Source of the DNA: an uncultured Granulosicoccaceae bacterium
GTDB lineage: Bacteria > Pseudomonadota > Gammaproteobacteria > Granulosicoccales > Granulosicoccaceae
Reading direction: 5' to 3'
NCBI GenBank assembly: GCA_937923745.1
Contig: CALDUO010000045.1
Location: forward strand, 1-36,261
DNA: 36,261 bases
In this document: one piece after another, positions 24,574-33,139 of the stretch
Numbering within the stretch: the first letter of the stretch is position 1
How the letters are laid out: every line of letters starts with the position of its first letter
Made by a program: the position numbers and the translations under genes
The notes under the pieces: model-generated
Seen by the model: the letters and a program-made list of their open reading frames with translations, nothing else
Told to the model about the DNA's origin: nothing
Database searches by the model: none

Positions 24574-25376
24574 GACAGTCGCTCTTGCATAAAGGAATGT
24601 ATTAACGACGTGAACAGCTCGGGTTGCTCGAGCAAACCCAAGTGCTGCAGACGCGGCACGATTGTCAGAGCAGCATCCGCAAGCTCGCCAGCGATATCGA
24701 CGCTCATGTCGGGCGTGCTGCCCGAATCGTTTTCGCAGGTGACAACCAAAGACGGCACCGTGATCAACTGTGGTGGCTTTATCAGTTCACGAACACCCTG
24801 CGCCAACACCCATGCTGCCTGCGCATAACTTTCAGGGTCAACCTGTTCACGCCATTTACTCACCAGGGAGACTCCGGCACCCGCGTGAAGATACTCCGGT
24901 GTGAACCAGCGCTTGAGTGCGTCGTCGAGTGTGGCTGTGGCACCCTGCTCGCGGACAGTTGCCGCTCTTGCCTCTACGTTTAGCTGCGCCTGCTCGCCCC
25001 GGTTGTGTGGCGAATTTAAAATGACCAATGCCGACAGCCGCTTGGGGTAATCCATTGCAAAGCGCCGATTGATCATGCCACCAATGGAAAATCCAACCAC
25101 GGTCGCGTGTTCAATCAACACATGATCCATCAAAGACACCAGTTGCTTGGCATACACAGACAAAGATGCCGTGGCAGGTGGGGGGGCGCTGTCACCGTGT
25201 CCGTAAAGATCATAATTCAGGACGCGATAATCACGGCTGAGATCCGACACATGTGATGCCCATAATTGCCGACTCAACCCAAGACCATGAATGAGAGCAA
25301 TAACCGGCGCGTCGTCCGGCCCGGTCAAGTCATAGCTGGTGCCATCAGGTGCAACTGCATTGAGCTGGTCAGACAC
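24570..25376 (-). CDS. Alpha/beta-fold hydrolase
   Basis: This 268-residue cytoplasmic hydrolase has oxyanion motif HGLG at 30-33, the nucleophile elbow GFSIGG with S97, a probable acid in TCENDSGS, and a C-terminal histidine in LQHLGLLEQPELF. The DYRVLNYDLYGHGDS stretch is typical of the MhpC/3-oxoadipate enol-lactonase-like group, which open lactones or cleave C-C bonds in catabolic pathways. The start is a GTG at 25376, overlapping the AA_synth gene by 8 bases. The overlaps on both sides show it is part of the operon and probably translationally coupled. The substrate is unknown. Confidence 0.86.
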   Translation of the reverse strand: MSDQLNAVAPDGTSYDLTGPDDAPVIALIHGLGLSRQLWASHVSDLSRDYRVLNYDLYGHGDSAPPPATASLSVYAKQLVSLMDHVLIEHATVVGFSIGGMINRRFAMDYPKRLSALVILNSPHNRGEQAQLNVEARAATVREQGATATLDDALKRWFTPEYLHAGAGVSLVSKWREQVDPESYAQAAWVLAQGVRELIKPPQLITVPSLVVTCENDSGSTPDMSVDIAGELADAALTIVPRLQHLGLLEQPELFTSLIHSFMQERLS

Positions 25377-25965
25377 CCGCCGGGTTGTCCACGTCGTGGC
25401 CCATTTCTTTCAGGTCTTCATAGCGATTACCAATGCGATGATTGGGATGTCCGCCCAATGATGCACCCAGGGCCACAACCACCTCATCGTCGGCCGGGGC
25501 ATCCGGCACAGTCAGATGAATAGTCTGATAATGAGAACGACGACCGCCATCGTGTTTATCCATCAACGGTATCATCAGCGACGTACCGGCCGCACCCCGC
25601 GTGTTCGCAAATACGAGGTAGGTTTTGGCATCTACTGCCTCACGATACTGATTACCAAACCAAAGTGTGTGCGTTAGTGCCTGCGCGTGTTCGAGCTCCC
25701 CACCCATACCCACCACCGACGCTTTGCCATACCCCTCAACATCACCGCCACTCGCCTCAAGAATCATGTCAGTCAGTAGCTTGCCCAATACAGGACCACA
25801 AGACCGAATCTCAGGCCGCAGGTTTTCAACATAACCGCGACCAAACCACGGGTTTTTGATAATTGCCAGTGCCGCGATCAGTTTGGTGGGTTTATCAACG
25901 GTTTTACCGCCCTCTTCGAAGGTGGTTTGTACGTGTAACAGTGTGCGACGTATTTCTGCTGACAT
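25369..25965 (-). CDS. AA_synth (DUF1185) family protein
   Basis: This 198-residue soluble protein matches the amino acid synthesis family (AA_synth, DUF1185). Recognisable parts are RTLLHVQTTFEEGGK at the start, IIKNPWFGRGYVENLRPE, GKASVVGMGGELEHAQAL, and LMDKHDGGRRSHYQTIHL. The family name rests on weak historical evidence, and the biochemical function is not established. It has no membrane segment or signal. It starts 19 bases after the flavin monooxygenase ends and overlaps the hydrolase by 8 bases. Co-occurrence with a luciferase-like monooxygenase and a hydrolase suggests a catabolic rather than biosynthetic job; that is inference. Confidence 0.84.
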   Translation of the reverse strand: MSAEIRRTLLHVQTTFEEGGKTVDKPTKLIAALAIIKNPWFGRGYVENLRPEIRSCGPVLGKLLTDMILEASGGDVEGYGKASVVGMGGELEHAQALTHTLWFGNQYREAVDAKTYLVFANTRGAAGTSLMIPLMDKHDGGRRSHYQTIHLTVPDAPADDEVVVALGASLGGHPNHRIGNRYEDLKEMGHDVDNPAGV

Positions 25966-25984
25966 AACGTTTTACGTATCCGGT

Positions 25985-27016
25985 TCAGGAAAATTCAGGC
26001 ATGACCTGATCAATAAATAATTGCAGCGACCGTTTTTGCCTATCATGGTCGAGCCCCATTGATGCGTAGTATATAAACGCATCGACCCCCAGTGTTTCAT
26101 ACTCGCGGAGCTTTCGAATCACTGTCTCAGGGGTTCCAAACATTAGGTTCTCCTCTAGCATTGCAGGATCTACGCGGACATTGCCGTCAAGCTCATCCAG
26201 CGCAATGCTGTCGGGAAACCCGTTTCTGACCTCACCTTTTTTCATCATCAGGTTGCCGAACTTACCCAGCGCATGACGAACGGCCGAGACGGCGGCGCTT
26301 TGGTCTTCGTCTGATTCGTACAGCGCAGTGTGTCTCATCAATGCAAACGTGCCGTTCCAGCCTCCGGCCTTTTTGATCGCATCGTCGAGTTGTTCGCGAT
26401 ACTTCACCGCCTCGCTCATGGGCAGCGTTAACGGCCAGCACATAATATGACAGTCATTCGCAACAGCGTAATCAAAGGTGATGGGAGATCTTGCTGCTAC
26501 CCATAACGGCACGTTGTCTTGCAACGGTTTGGGGCAGGACGTAGAGGTTGGGAACTGCCAGTGTTCACCGTTGTGTTCAACGTCGCCTTTCCAAAGCTGC
26601 TGCACCAGTGGCAGCATCTCCTGCATGTATCGCCATGAGTCGGGTTGTTGAAGACCCGGACGCATTCGGTCGAATTCGCGTTGATACGCTCCCGAACCGA
26701 GACCAAGCTCGAGCCGACCACCGGACAGCAGGTCAACCATCGCTGCTTCACCGGCAAGGTTTATGGGATGCCAGTACGCCGCATTCGCAACGCCGCAGCC
26801 CATACGGATAGTCGTGGTGTGGTTTGCCCACCAAGTGAGTAATTGAAACGGGTTGGGCGCAATGGTCATTTCAAGCGCATGGTGCTCGGCGGCCCAGGCA
26901 ATCTCAAAACCCGCCTGGTCTGCGGTTTTTATCATATCAAGGGTGTGATCACGAACCTTTCGAATGTCCGTTTGCTGATCCATGCGCTCTAAATTTATCG
27001 CGATATGAAATTTCAT
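25985..27016 (-). CDS. LLM-class (luciferase-like) flavin-dependent monooxygenase
   Basis: This 343-residue protein of the bacterial luciferase-like family begins MKFHIAINLERMDQQTD. It contains ADQAGFEIAWAAEHHALEM (the xxEHH motif of this family), TTTIRMGCGVANAAYWHPI, LSGGRLELGLGSGAYQREF, and VPLWVAARSPITFDYA. These enzymes use reduced FMN and oxygen to oxidise or cleave substrates; no flavin reductase is encoded nearby, so one must come from elsewhere. The ATG at 27016 has GAGAGG 9 bases upstream; the frame is open 9 codons further but without a site. It is the first gene of the five-gene operon and is divergent from the LysR regulator. Confidence 0.9.
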   Translation of the reverse strand: MKFHIAINLERMDQQTDIRKVRDHTLDMIKTADQAGFEIAWAAEHHALEMTIAPNPFQLLTWWANHTTTIRMGCGVANAAYWHPINLAGEAAMVDLLSGGRLELGLGSGAYQREFDRMRPGLQQPDSWRYMQEMLPLVQQLWKGDVEHNGEHWQFPTSTSCPKPLQDNVPLWVAARSPITFDYAVANDCHIMCWPLTLPMSEAVKYREQLDDAIKKAGGWNGTFALMRHTALYESDEDQSAAVSAVRHALGKFGNLMMKKGEVRNGFPDSIALDELDGNVRVDPAMLEENLMFGTPETVIRKLREYETLGVDAFIYYASMGLDHDRQKRSLQLFIDQVMPEFS

Positions 27017-27070
27017 TCGGTACGACCTCTCAAACGTTTCCACACGATGGTATTGGGTGGACCGCTGAGA

Positions 27071-27087
27071 TTATCGAATTCTGATAA
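27071..27087. promoter_or_regulatory. Candidate LysR-type operator in the divergent promoter region
   Basis: TTATC-N7-GATAA is a perfect inverted repeat of the T-N11-A type that LysR proteins often bind. It lies in the 129-base AT-rich gap between the regulator and the monooxygenase operon. A second imperfect dyad (ATATTGA...TCAAATAT) follows at 27088-27105. Confidence 0.5.
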
Positions 27088-27145
27088 TATTGAAAATCAA
27101 ATATTTCTGCATTGTTAATATCAATATTTCGAATTATCTAACCTT

Positions 27146-28006
27146 ATGCAACTCATTGAACTGCAGACCTTTCTTGCCATTGTCGAAACAGGCAGCCTTG
27201 TACGGGCATCCGACCGGCTCAATGTGACACAGTCGACGGTCACCGCTCGACTCAAATCGTTGGAAGCTGAAATTGGGCAAACGCTGATTAATCGACAAAA
27301 ATCAGGGGCCACGTTAACGGCAGCCGGAGTGCGGCTACAGCGTTATGCCGCTACCATCTCTGATCTTTGGCGTCAGGCAAGACAGGAAACCGCATTACCC
27401 GATAGTCTGAGCTCCGTTGTGAACCTCGGCTGTCATCCCGACTTATGGACACTCACCGGCGACACGTTGTTTCATTATTTGAGATCTGCCACGCCAGCGG
27501 CGGCACTTTCGGTTTCACACGGTTATCAGTTGGATCTCAACACGTGGTTAAACGACGGTCTGGTTGATTTGTGTTTGAGTTACTGGCCCGCGACCGGTCA
27601 ACATCAGGGGTCGGTGACCTTGTTTGATGACCCGTTGGTACTGGTTTCCACATCGAGTGACAGCCCAATTAAATTTGATCCGGATTATATCTTTATCGAA
27701 GCCGGTGAAGAATTTGGACGCCAGCATGCAGCCACCTACTCTGATGCGGGAATTGCACGGGTCAGTTTTAACAATGCACACAGTGGTTTGGAATATCTCA
27801 CCCGAGTTGGTGGCAGTGCCTATTTACCCGAACGCCTTGTGCGTGACGCGTTGGCCGATGGCACGCTGCACCGACTCAATGAGGGACCCGTATTTACACG
27901 TACTGTCTATTTGTCGTTTAACCGTTCAGCCAAAAACACGTGGACATGGTTTGACGAGGCGATAGAGCGCATCGTGCAAGCCTCCACAGCTGTCAGTGCG
28001 ACGTGA
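27146..28006 (+). CDS. LysR-family transcriptional regulator
   Basis: This 286-residue regulator has an N-terminal winged helix-turn-helix (residues 2-60) with the typical LQTFLAIVETGSLVRASDRL, NVTQSTVTARLKSLE and TAAG pieces. The C-terminal effector domain starts near residue 88 (SVVNLGCHPDLWTL). It is divergent from the monooxygenase operon at a distance of 129 bases, the classical arrangement for a LysR protein controlling its neighbour. The inducer is probably a substrate or intermediate of that operon. The ATG at 27146 has no strong ribosome site. The 3' end converges with the molybdopterin enzyme gene. Confidence 0.92.
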   Translation: MQLIELQTFLAIVETGSLVRASDRLNVTQSTVTARLKSLEAEIGQTLINRQKSGATLTAAGVRLQRYAATISDLWRQARQETALPDSLSSVVNLGCHPDLWTLTGDTLFHYLRSATPAAALSVSHGYQLDLNTWLNDGLVDLCLSYWPATGQHQGSVTLFDDPLVLVSTSSDSPIKFDPDYIFIEAGEEFGRQHAATYSDAGIARVSFNNAHSGLEYLTRVGGSAYLPERLVRDALADGTLHRLNEGPVFTRTVYLSFNRSAKNTWTWFDEAIERIVQASTAVSAT

Positions 28007-28140
28007 TTCTTACCTGTCTTTAACCCTAAAAAAAACAGTGGCAGCAACGTATCTTATGGGTCGTGTCAACAGCACCGACTCTTACGTCTTTGTAGCCATA
28101 ACGCATCACTGCGGCCTCATCATCCAATACCTTCGCAGCG

Positions 28141-30216
28141 TTACGTGCCTGCATCAGCACGGGATACGCTGACGGCAGTGTCGTGAAATACGGCGCCCCC
28201 GTTGGGCTGTGCGGGTTCGGCCGATACCAGTGTGTTAACACCACCGCCAGCTGAAAAAGCCGCGTTCGGCCATAGGCTCTCGATGACCACGGTGCCCCGC
28301 TGTAAGCCTGCAAATGATTTTAGTGTGAGTTTAATAACGCCACGCGTGTTGCTGACGCTGACTGTCGCATTGTTTTGCAGGCCCTCGGCATCGACATCAT
28401 CCGGATGCATCAGTACATATGGTTGCTTTTCCATTTTTAACGATGACGCTGTTTCTGTAAACGAGGTATTCAGAAATTGTCTAGCCGGTGCTGCGACCAA
28501 CCTAAACGGATGCGTCTCATCTGTGTTATCGATGCAGTCCCAGTGATCAGGCAGTACCGGCATGCCTTCACTGTTTGGCCCAACGCGTTGCCAATCGGGT
28601 TTAAAATGAAACTTGCCGTCAGGCGTACCAAAACCATCGAGAAAATGGCGGGTGTTAAACGGCAAGGTACAATCGTGCCCCTCTTGTTTGTAGAGCGTAT
28701 CGGCATCGGGCCAACCACTCAACGCCAATGAACGATTCATGAGCTCCCACTCACTGAGCTCGAACGCGTCGTGCGTTAAGTTAAGTCTATGGGCCAGTTC
28801 ATTAATGAGCCAATGATTGGAGCGGCACTCGCCCGCAGGGGGTATCAGTGCTTTGGTGACCTGAAAAAAACTGTGACCACTGGCCGTGTACATATCGTCG
28901 TGTTCTACAAACATGGTTGCCGGTAATACAATATCTGCCATTGCTGCAGTTTCGGTCATGAACTGCTCGTGCACACAAACAAATAAGTCGTCGCGGCTAA
29001 ACCCTTCAACCACCCTGTTAGTATCTGGCGCTACCACCACTGGATTGGTATTTTGAATAATCATGGACTTGACAGGCGGGCCACCGTCGAGGTCTTGCGG
29101 ATTACCGCACAACACTTCACCAATACGCGATTGATCAAAAGTACGAATTGCAGCGTTAGCATGATCGGTTGCTTTAATTAGCGATGCATCGAGCGTGTAG
29201 ATTTCGCGGTTACCGTACAGCGCACCACCCCCCTGCACTTCCCACGCACCGGTAATAGCTGGTAAACAACTGACAGCATGCATATTCACCGCGCCATTAC
29301 GCGAACGCGTGAAGCCGTAACCGATACGTATAAATGCCTGCTGCGTTGACCCAAAGTCTTTGGCCAGTGTTTCAATAGCCTCGACACTAACGCCCGAAAT
29401 TTCACTCGCCCACTGCGGTGTACGCGAGCGCACATGATCGCGCAGCTCGTCCACGTCTTTCGTATGGCGCTTCAGGTAGTCTTCGTTTGCGTATCCATCA
29501 CGAAACAGCACATGCATTACCGCGCAGGCAATAGCGCCATCCGTGCCTGGACGCGGCATAATGTGAAGATCTGCTTTTTTGGCTGTACCGGTGACATACG
29601 GATCAACCACTATTAGCTTGGCGTTATTGTCGCGACGGGCTTTTGCCACGTAGTGCATGACATTAACCTGCGTATTAACCGGGTTGCCGCCCCAGATAAC
29701 AATCACCTTACTGTGCACCATGTCGCGGGTGTCGGCCCCGCGCTTTTCTCCGGTGCCGACAGTCCAGCCAGCATCGGATATCGTCACGCAAAACGTAGAG
29801 TGCTGCTGTGAGGTACCCAAGACGTTGCGCAGACGATCCAGGCTGTCTCGCTGTATAAGCCCCATGGTGCCTGCATAATGAAATGGCCAAATAGCCTCAG
29901 CGGAATAATCGCGAATGGTCGCCTGAAAGTTATCGACAACCGTGCTCAGCGCCTCATCCCAGCTGACAGGCTCGAACGCAGACCGGCCCACACCTTTTTT
30001 TCCGGTACGACGCAGGGGCTGAGTCAGACGGTCGGGGTGGTGCGCCCGCTCTTGATAGCGCGACACTTTGGCGCAAATCACGCCTTGCGTGTACGGGTGC
30101 GACTTGGCACCGTAGACTCGCCCGATTTGGCGGTTGTCCAGCACTTCGATATCCAGCGCGCAAGTACTGGGGCAGTCATGAGGACACGCGGAGCGTTTGA
30201 GGTTGTGCGCTGACAT
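28141..30216 (-). CDS. Molybdopterin-dependent oxidoreductase (DMSO reductase/formate dehydrogenase superfamily)
   Basis: This 691-residue protein begins MSAHNLKRSACPHDCPSTCALD. Cysteines C11, C15, C19 and C48 (GVICAKV) form the N-terminal [4Fe-4S] motif. Then follow molybdopterin-binding regions: VIWGGNPVNTQVN, IVVDPYVTGTAKKAD, and a C-terminal MoCo-dinucleotide domain with VLMHPDDVDAEGLQNN. There is no twin-arginine signal, so it is likely cytoplasmic. It belongs to a group annotated only as molybdopterin oxidoreductase; the substrate is unknown. I chose the ATG at 30216 because the cluster motif starts there. The frame is open to 30429, but that extension would overlap the TonB gene and is not family-like. 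No partner subunit is adjacent. Confidence 0.88.
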   Translation of the reverse strand: MSAHNLKRSACPHDCPSTCALDIEVLDNRQIGRVYGAKSHPYTQGVICAKVSRYQERAHHPDRLTQPLRRTGKKGVGRSAFEPVSWDEALSTVVDNFQATIRDYSAEAIWPFHYAGTMGLIQRDSLDRLRNVLGTSQQHSTFCVTISDAGWTVGTGEKRGADTRDMVHSKVIVIWGGNPVNTQVNVMHYVAKARRDNNAKLIVVDPYVTGTAKKADLHIMPRPGTDGAIACAVMHVLFRDGYANEDYLKRHTKDVDELRDHVRSRTPQWASEISGVSVEAIETLAKDFGSTQQAFIRIGYGFTRSRNGAVNMHAVSCLPAITGAWEVQGGGALYGNREIYTLDASLIKATDHANAAIRTFDQSRIGEVLCGNPQDLDGGPPVKSMIIQNTNPVVVAPDTNRVVEGFSRDDLFVCVHEQFMTETAAMADIVLPATMFVEHDDMYTASGHSFFQVTKALIPPAGECRSNHWLINELAHRLNLTHDAFELSEWELMNRSLALSGWPDADTLYKQEGHDCTLPFNTRHFLDGFGTPDGKFHFKPDWQRVGPNSEGMPVLPDHWDCIDNTDETHPFRLVAAPARQFLNTSFTETASSLKMEKQPYVLMHPDDVDAEGLQNNATVSVSNTRGVIKLTLKSFAGLQRGTVVIESLWPNAAFSAGGGVNTLVSAEPAQPNGGAVFHDTAVSVSRADAGT

Positions 30217-30395
30217 AGGCGTGGCGGCTCGTGTTGTTAAATCATGAATCGACTGGCGCAGGTTACCATTGTCGGCACGATTAAATGTAGCCCTGTGTCG
30301 CTGGATACGGTTACAGTACCACCCGTGGAAACTCTCGGACCTATAGGCATCAATGTCATGCGCATACGCGCCGTTAGAGGCATCAGGCGAACCGT

Positions 30396-31718
30396 ATGAA
30401 GCTGCGTATGACGGCACTTGCGCTGTCAATTTTCGTGCATGCAGGGCTACTGCTGGGCTGGACTTTCCTCAGTCGCTACCTGCCAGCGCAAGGAGTACCC
30501 AACAGCGAGCGTCTGCTGGCGATATCGGTGCAACCCGGCAGTGATACACCCGTGCAGCAGCCCGCTGATGATGTCGAACCTGAACCTGTTGTAGAGCCTG
30601 AACCTGTTGTAGAGCCTGAACCTGTTGTAGAGCCTGAGCCTATTGTAGAGCCTGAGCCTGTTGCAGAGCCTGAGCCTGTTGCAGAGCCTGAGCCTGTTGT
30701 CGAGCCTGAGCCTGTTGCAGAACCTGAACCGGTTGTCGAGCCTGAGCCTGTTGCAGAGCCTGAGCCTGTTGCAGAGCCTGAGCCTGTTGCAGAGCCTGAA
30801 CCTGTTGCAGAGCCTGAGCCCGTTGTAGAGCCCGAGCCCGTTGTAGAGCCCGAGCCTATCGAAGAACCTGAACCTGTTGTAGAGCCCGAGCCTATCGAAG
30901 AACCTGAACCTGTCGCAGAACCCGAGCCTGTTGCAGAACCTGAACCTGTTGTAGAACCCGAGCCTGTGGTAGAACCCGAGCCTGTTGCAGAGCCCGAGCC
31001 TGTTGTGGAACCCGAGCCTGTTGTAGAGCCTGAGCCTGTTGTCGAGCCTGAGCCTGTTGTCGAGCCTGAGCCTGTTGTCGAGCCTGAGCCTGTTGTAGAA
31101 CCCGAGCCTGTCGTAGAATCCGAGCCTGATATAGAGCCCGAGCCTGTCGTAGAGCCCGAGCCTGTCGTAGAGCCCGAGCCTGTCGTAGAGCCCGAGCCTG
31201 TGGTAGAGCCCGAGCCTGTGGTAGAACCCGAGCCTGTGGTAGCGCCTGAGCCTAATGTAGAGCCTGAGCCTAATGTAGAGCCCGAGCCTGTTACAGAGCC
31301 CGAGCCTGTCGTACAACCTGAACCTACTGTAAATTCAGTTCGATCGACAACTCAAGCGACAGAGTCAGCCGAGGTCAGTGCTGCAGCAATTGGAGTTATC
31401 GACGCCGACACTGATGCGCTGAGAAACAGTGTTGAGCAAGACTATTTGTCTGAGGTCAGGCAAGCGATTGCTGCCAAGAGACGTTACCCCAGAACAGCAC
31501 AACGAAAAAAACAACAAGGCAGCAGCTTCGTTGCATTTCGCCTGTATGCCGATGGTACTTTCGATACACTGACGTTAACGCAATCAAGCGGGATCGCTGC
31601 GCTGGATAAAGCGGCACTCAAAGCGGTCAGTGACGTCGGTATGTTTCCGGCGTTTCCCGATGACCTTGATGCACCGTTTACCGATATCGTAGTACCCGTT
31701 GAGTTTAGCCTGCGTTGA
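30396..31718 (+). CDS. TonB-like energy transducer with a very long EPEPVV repeat spacer
   Basis: This 440-residue protein has the TonB layout. It has a membrane anchor (residues 5-29, [17 protein letters not shown]) with S11 and H15 in the S-x3-H spacing of TonB. A proline-rich periplasmic spacer and a C-terminal TonB domain follow (about 355-440: [44 protein letters not shown], and VPVEFSL). The spacer is exceptional: about 42 units of six residues (mostly VVEPEP or VAEPEP) at residues 60-310, almost all acidic, without the Lys-Pro part of classical TonB. The start ATG at 30396 has AGGCGA upstream; an ATG at 30408 is possible. No ExbB, ExbD or receptor gene is near. Confidence 0.86.
   Translation: MKLRMTALALSIFVHAGLLLGWTFLSRYLPAQGVPNSERLLAISVQPGSDTPVQQPADDVEPEPVVEPEPVVEPEPVVEPEPIVEPEPVAEPEPVAEPEPVVEPEPVAEPEPVVEPEPVAEPEPVAEPEPVAEPEPVAEPEPVVEPEPVVEPEPIEEPEPVVEPEPIEEPEPVAEPEPVAEPEPVVEPEPVVEPEPVAEPEPVVEPEPVVEPEPVVEPEPVVEPEPVVEPEPVVEPEPVVESEPDIEPEPVVEPEPVVEPEPVVEPEPVVEPEPVVEPEPVVAPEPNVEPEPNVEPEPVTEPEPVVQPEPTVNSVRSTTQATESAEVSAAAIGVIDADTDALRNSVEQDYLSEVRQAIAAKRRYPRTAQRKKQQGSSFVAFRLYADGTFDTLTLTQSSGIAALDKAALKAVSDVGMFPAFPDDLDAPFTDIVVPVEFSLR
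30573..31325 (+). repeat. 18-bp coding tandem repeat, about 42 units
   Basis: The unit is close to GAGCCTGAGCCTGTTGTA, with synonymous and a few amino-acid changes (VA, IE, NV, DI, ESEP, APEP, QPEP). All units keep the frame. The opposite strand is also open across the array simply because of the repeat. Confidence 0.95.
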
Positions 31719-31738
31719 GTTTAGCCTGAGTTGAGTGG
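31698..31738. repeat. 16-bp repeat spanning the stop codon of the TonB-like gene
   Basis: GTTGAGTTTAGCCTGC is followed by GTTGAGTTTAGCCTGA and a partial third copy GTTGAGTGG. The TGA stop at 31716-31718 lies inside the second unit, so a change in copy number would alter the protein end. Confidence 0.75.
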
Positions 31739-31884
31739 TGTGTGACGCAGGTTCAAGCAGCAGAGGACACCAGTAGCGACGTTGATAACCGGCGCCACCA
31801 TGATCAAAACAACCTGACTAAAAGACACATAGCCAAAGAGAACATGGCGCGCCAGTGGTGAATAACGAAAACAACCTAACCGGA

Positions 31885-33027
31885 TTAGCTCAAACGTTTG
31901 GTTGCGATTTCAGCGCCAGTGGTCAGGCTGCGCAGTTTTTCCCACGCGATATCGCCGTCCACTGCACCAAACCCGGCAAAGGTTGCGAAACCACAGTCGG
32001 TGCCTGCGATAACGCGTTCCTTGCCGACAATGTTGGCAAAGTTTTCGATGCGGTCAGCCACTAATTCAGGGTGTTCAACAAAGTTGGTTGTTGAATCAAT
32101 AACGCCTGGAATTAACACAAAGTCATCGGGAATTTTTGTTTCCTGCCACACACGCCACTCATGCGCATGTCTTGGGTTTGACGCTTCAAACAGTAACCCT
32201 CTGGGTTTTGCTTTCAGTACAACCGGCAAGACCTTCGCCAACGCGATATCACAGATGTGGGGCCCTTCGTAGTTACCCCAACACAGATGCATACGCACTC
32301 GATCACCCGGCACATTACGCAGCGCGTGGTTTAATACTTCTATGTGAATTTCGGCCTGCTTCAGAAACTCTTCGTCGCTGAGGTCGGGAAACATCATATG
32401 ACGCCCAACACCAAGATCAGGGCTGTCGAGTTGTAGTATTAGCCCACTCTCGACAATTGTCTCGTATTCATAACGCATACCTTCGGCGACATCTTCGAGA
32501 TAGGCCTGATGCGAGTCGTGATACTGGGAGGGCTGAAACAGTGCAATGACACCTGGCGTCGCGGAGTTCATAAAACCCTCGGTATAGCCCGACTTTTTCA
32601 TCGCCTGCTGCATGTTGCTGATATCGGTTGCCAGTGGCGCTTTGTCTTTGACTTCAATGGGGCCAACACACTGTGGACGCCGATAAGTAGGTGTGCCACC
32701 GCTCTTCGCCAGACGTTCGAGAAAACCCGGAAACTGTTTTAGATCTGCCGGAGCTCGACGCGGACTGTCTCCTTCAAATCCAGTCAGCCGGTCTTTTATA
32801 TAAGTGGCGTAAGATATTTTGCTCATCTCGCCATCAGACGGCAACGAGATACCGAGCGAACGTTGTTTTTCCAGCGTATCGTAGACAGCGCGTTCAATGA
32901 CGCTATCAAATTCCGCTTCATCAACCGGTTCTTCACGTTCTTTGGCAAACACCAGATCGGTGACATCCTGGGGTCTGGGTAATGAGCCAACGTGTGTGGT
33001 CAGAATATCGTTAACTGAGCCCTGCAT
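31885..33027 (-). CDS. MetE-like (cobalamin-independent methionine synthase II family) methyltransferase
   Basis: This 380-residue protein corresponds to the catalytic C-terminal barrel of MetE alone. The zinc ligands are visible in order: His and Cys in MHLCWGN, Glu in LLFEASN and Cys in GTDCGF. The N-terminus has TTHVGSLPRP, the conserved start of the barrel. Short proteins of this kind lack the MetE N-terminal half and often act on substrates other than homocysteine; epoxyalkane:coenzyme M transferase is a relative of the same size. The ATG at 33027 has GGAG 7 bases upstream; the frame is open 10 codons further. It lies 112 bases downstream of the SDR gene on the same strand and is probably the third gene of that operon. 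Confidence 0.88.
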   Translation of the reverse strand: MQGSVNDILTTHVGSLPRPQDVTDLVFAKEREEPVDEAEFDSVIERAVYDTLEKQRSLGISLPSDGEMSKISYATYIKDRLTGFEGDSPRRAPADLKQFPGFLERLAKSGGTPTYRRPQCVGPIEVKDKAPLATDISNMQQAMKKSGYTEGFMNSATPGVIALFQPSQYHDSHQAYLEDVAEGMRYEYETIVESGLILQLDSPDLGVGRHMMFPDLSDEEFLKQAEIHIEVLNHALRNVPGDRVRMHLCWGNYEGPHICDIALAKVLPVVLKAKPRGLLFEASNPRHAHEWRVWQETKIPDDFVLIPGVIDSTTNFVEHPELVADRIENFANIVGKERVIAGTDCGFATFAGFGAVDGDIAWEKLRSLTTGAEIATKRLS

Positions 33028-33139
33028 AGGAATCTCCTGAAGCGGCAAGTGTGTCAATAGTAGTTGGTTTGCTATTTACCGAATCATGTTATCCGGTGTG
33101 TTACGCGGTTTTATCGCCAGAGTTTGTGTCGCCAAGATT

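Noticed and set aside
28026..28313. Minus-strand frame downstream of and overlapping the molybdopterin enzyme, considered as a frameshifted C-terminus
   Set aside because: The molybdopterin enzyme already ends with a complete C-terminal domain, and the extra frame matches no known tail.
30447..31316. Minus-strand 289-residue frame made of [17 protein letters not shown] repeats
   Set aside because: It is the antisense reading of the TonB EPEPVV repeat; the repeat itself keeps the opposite strand open.
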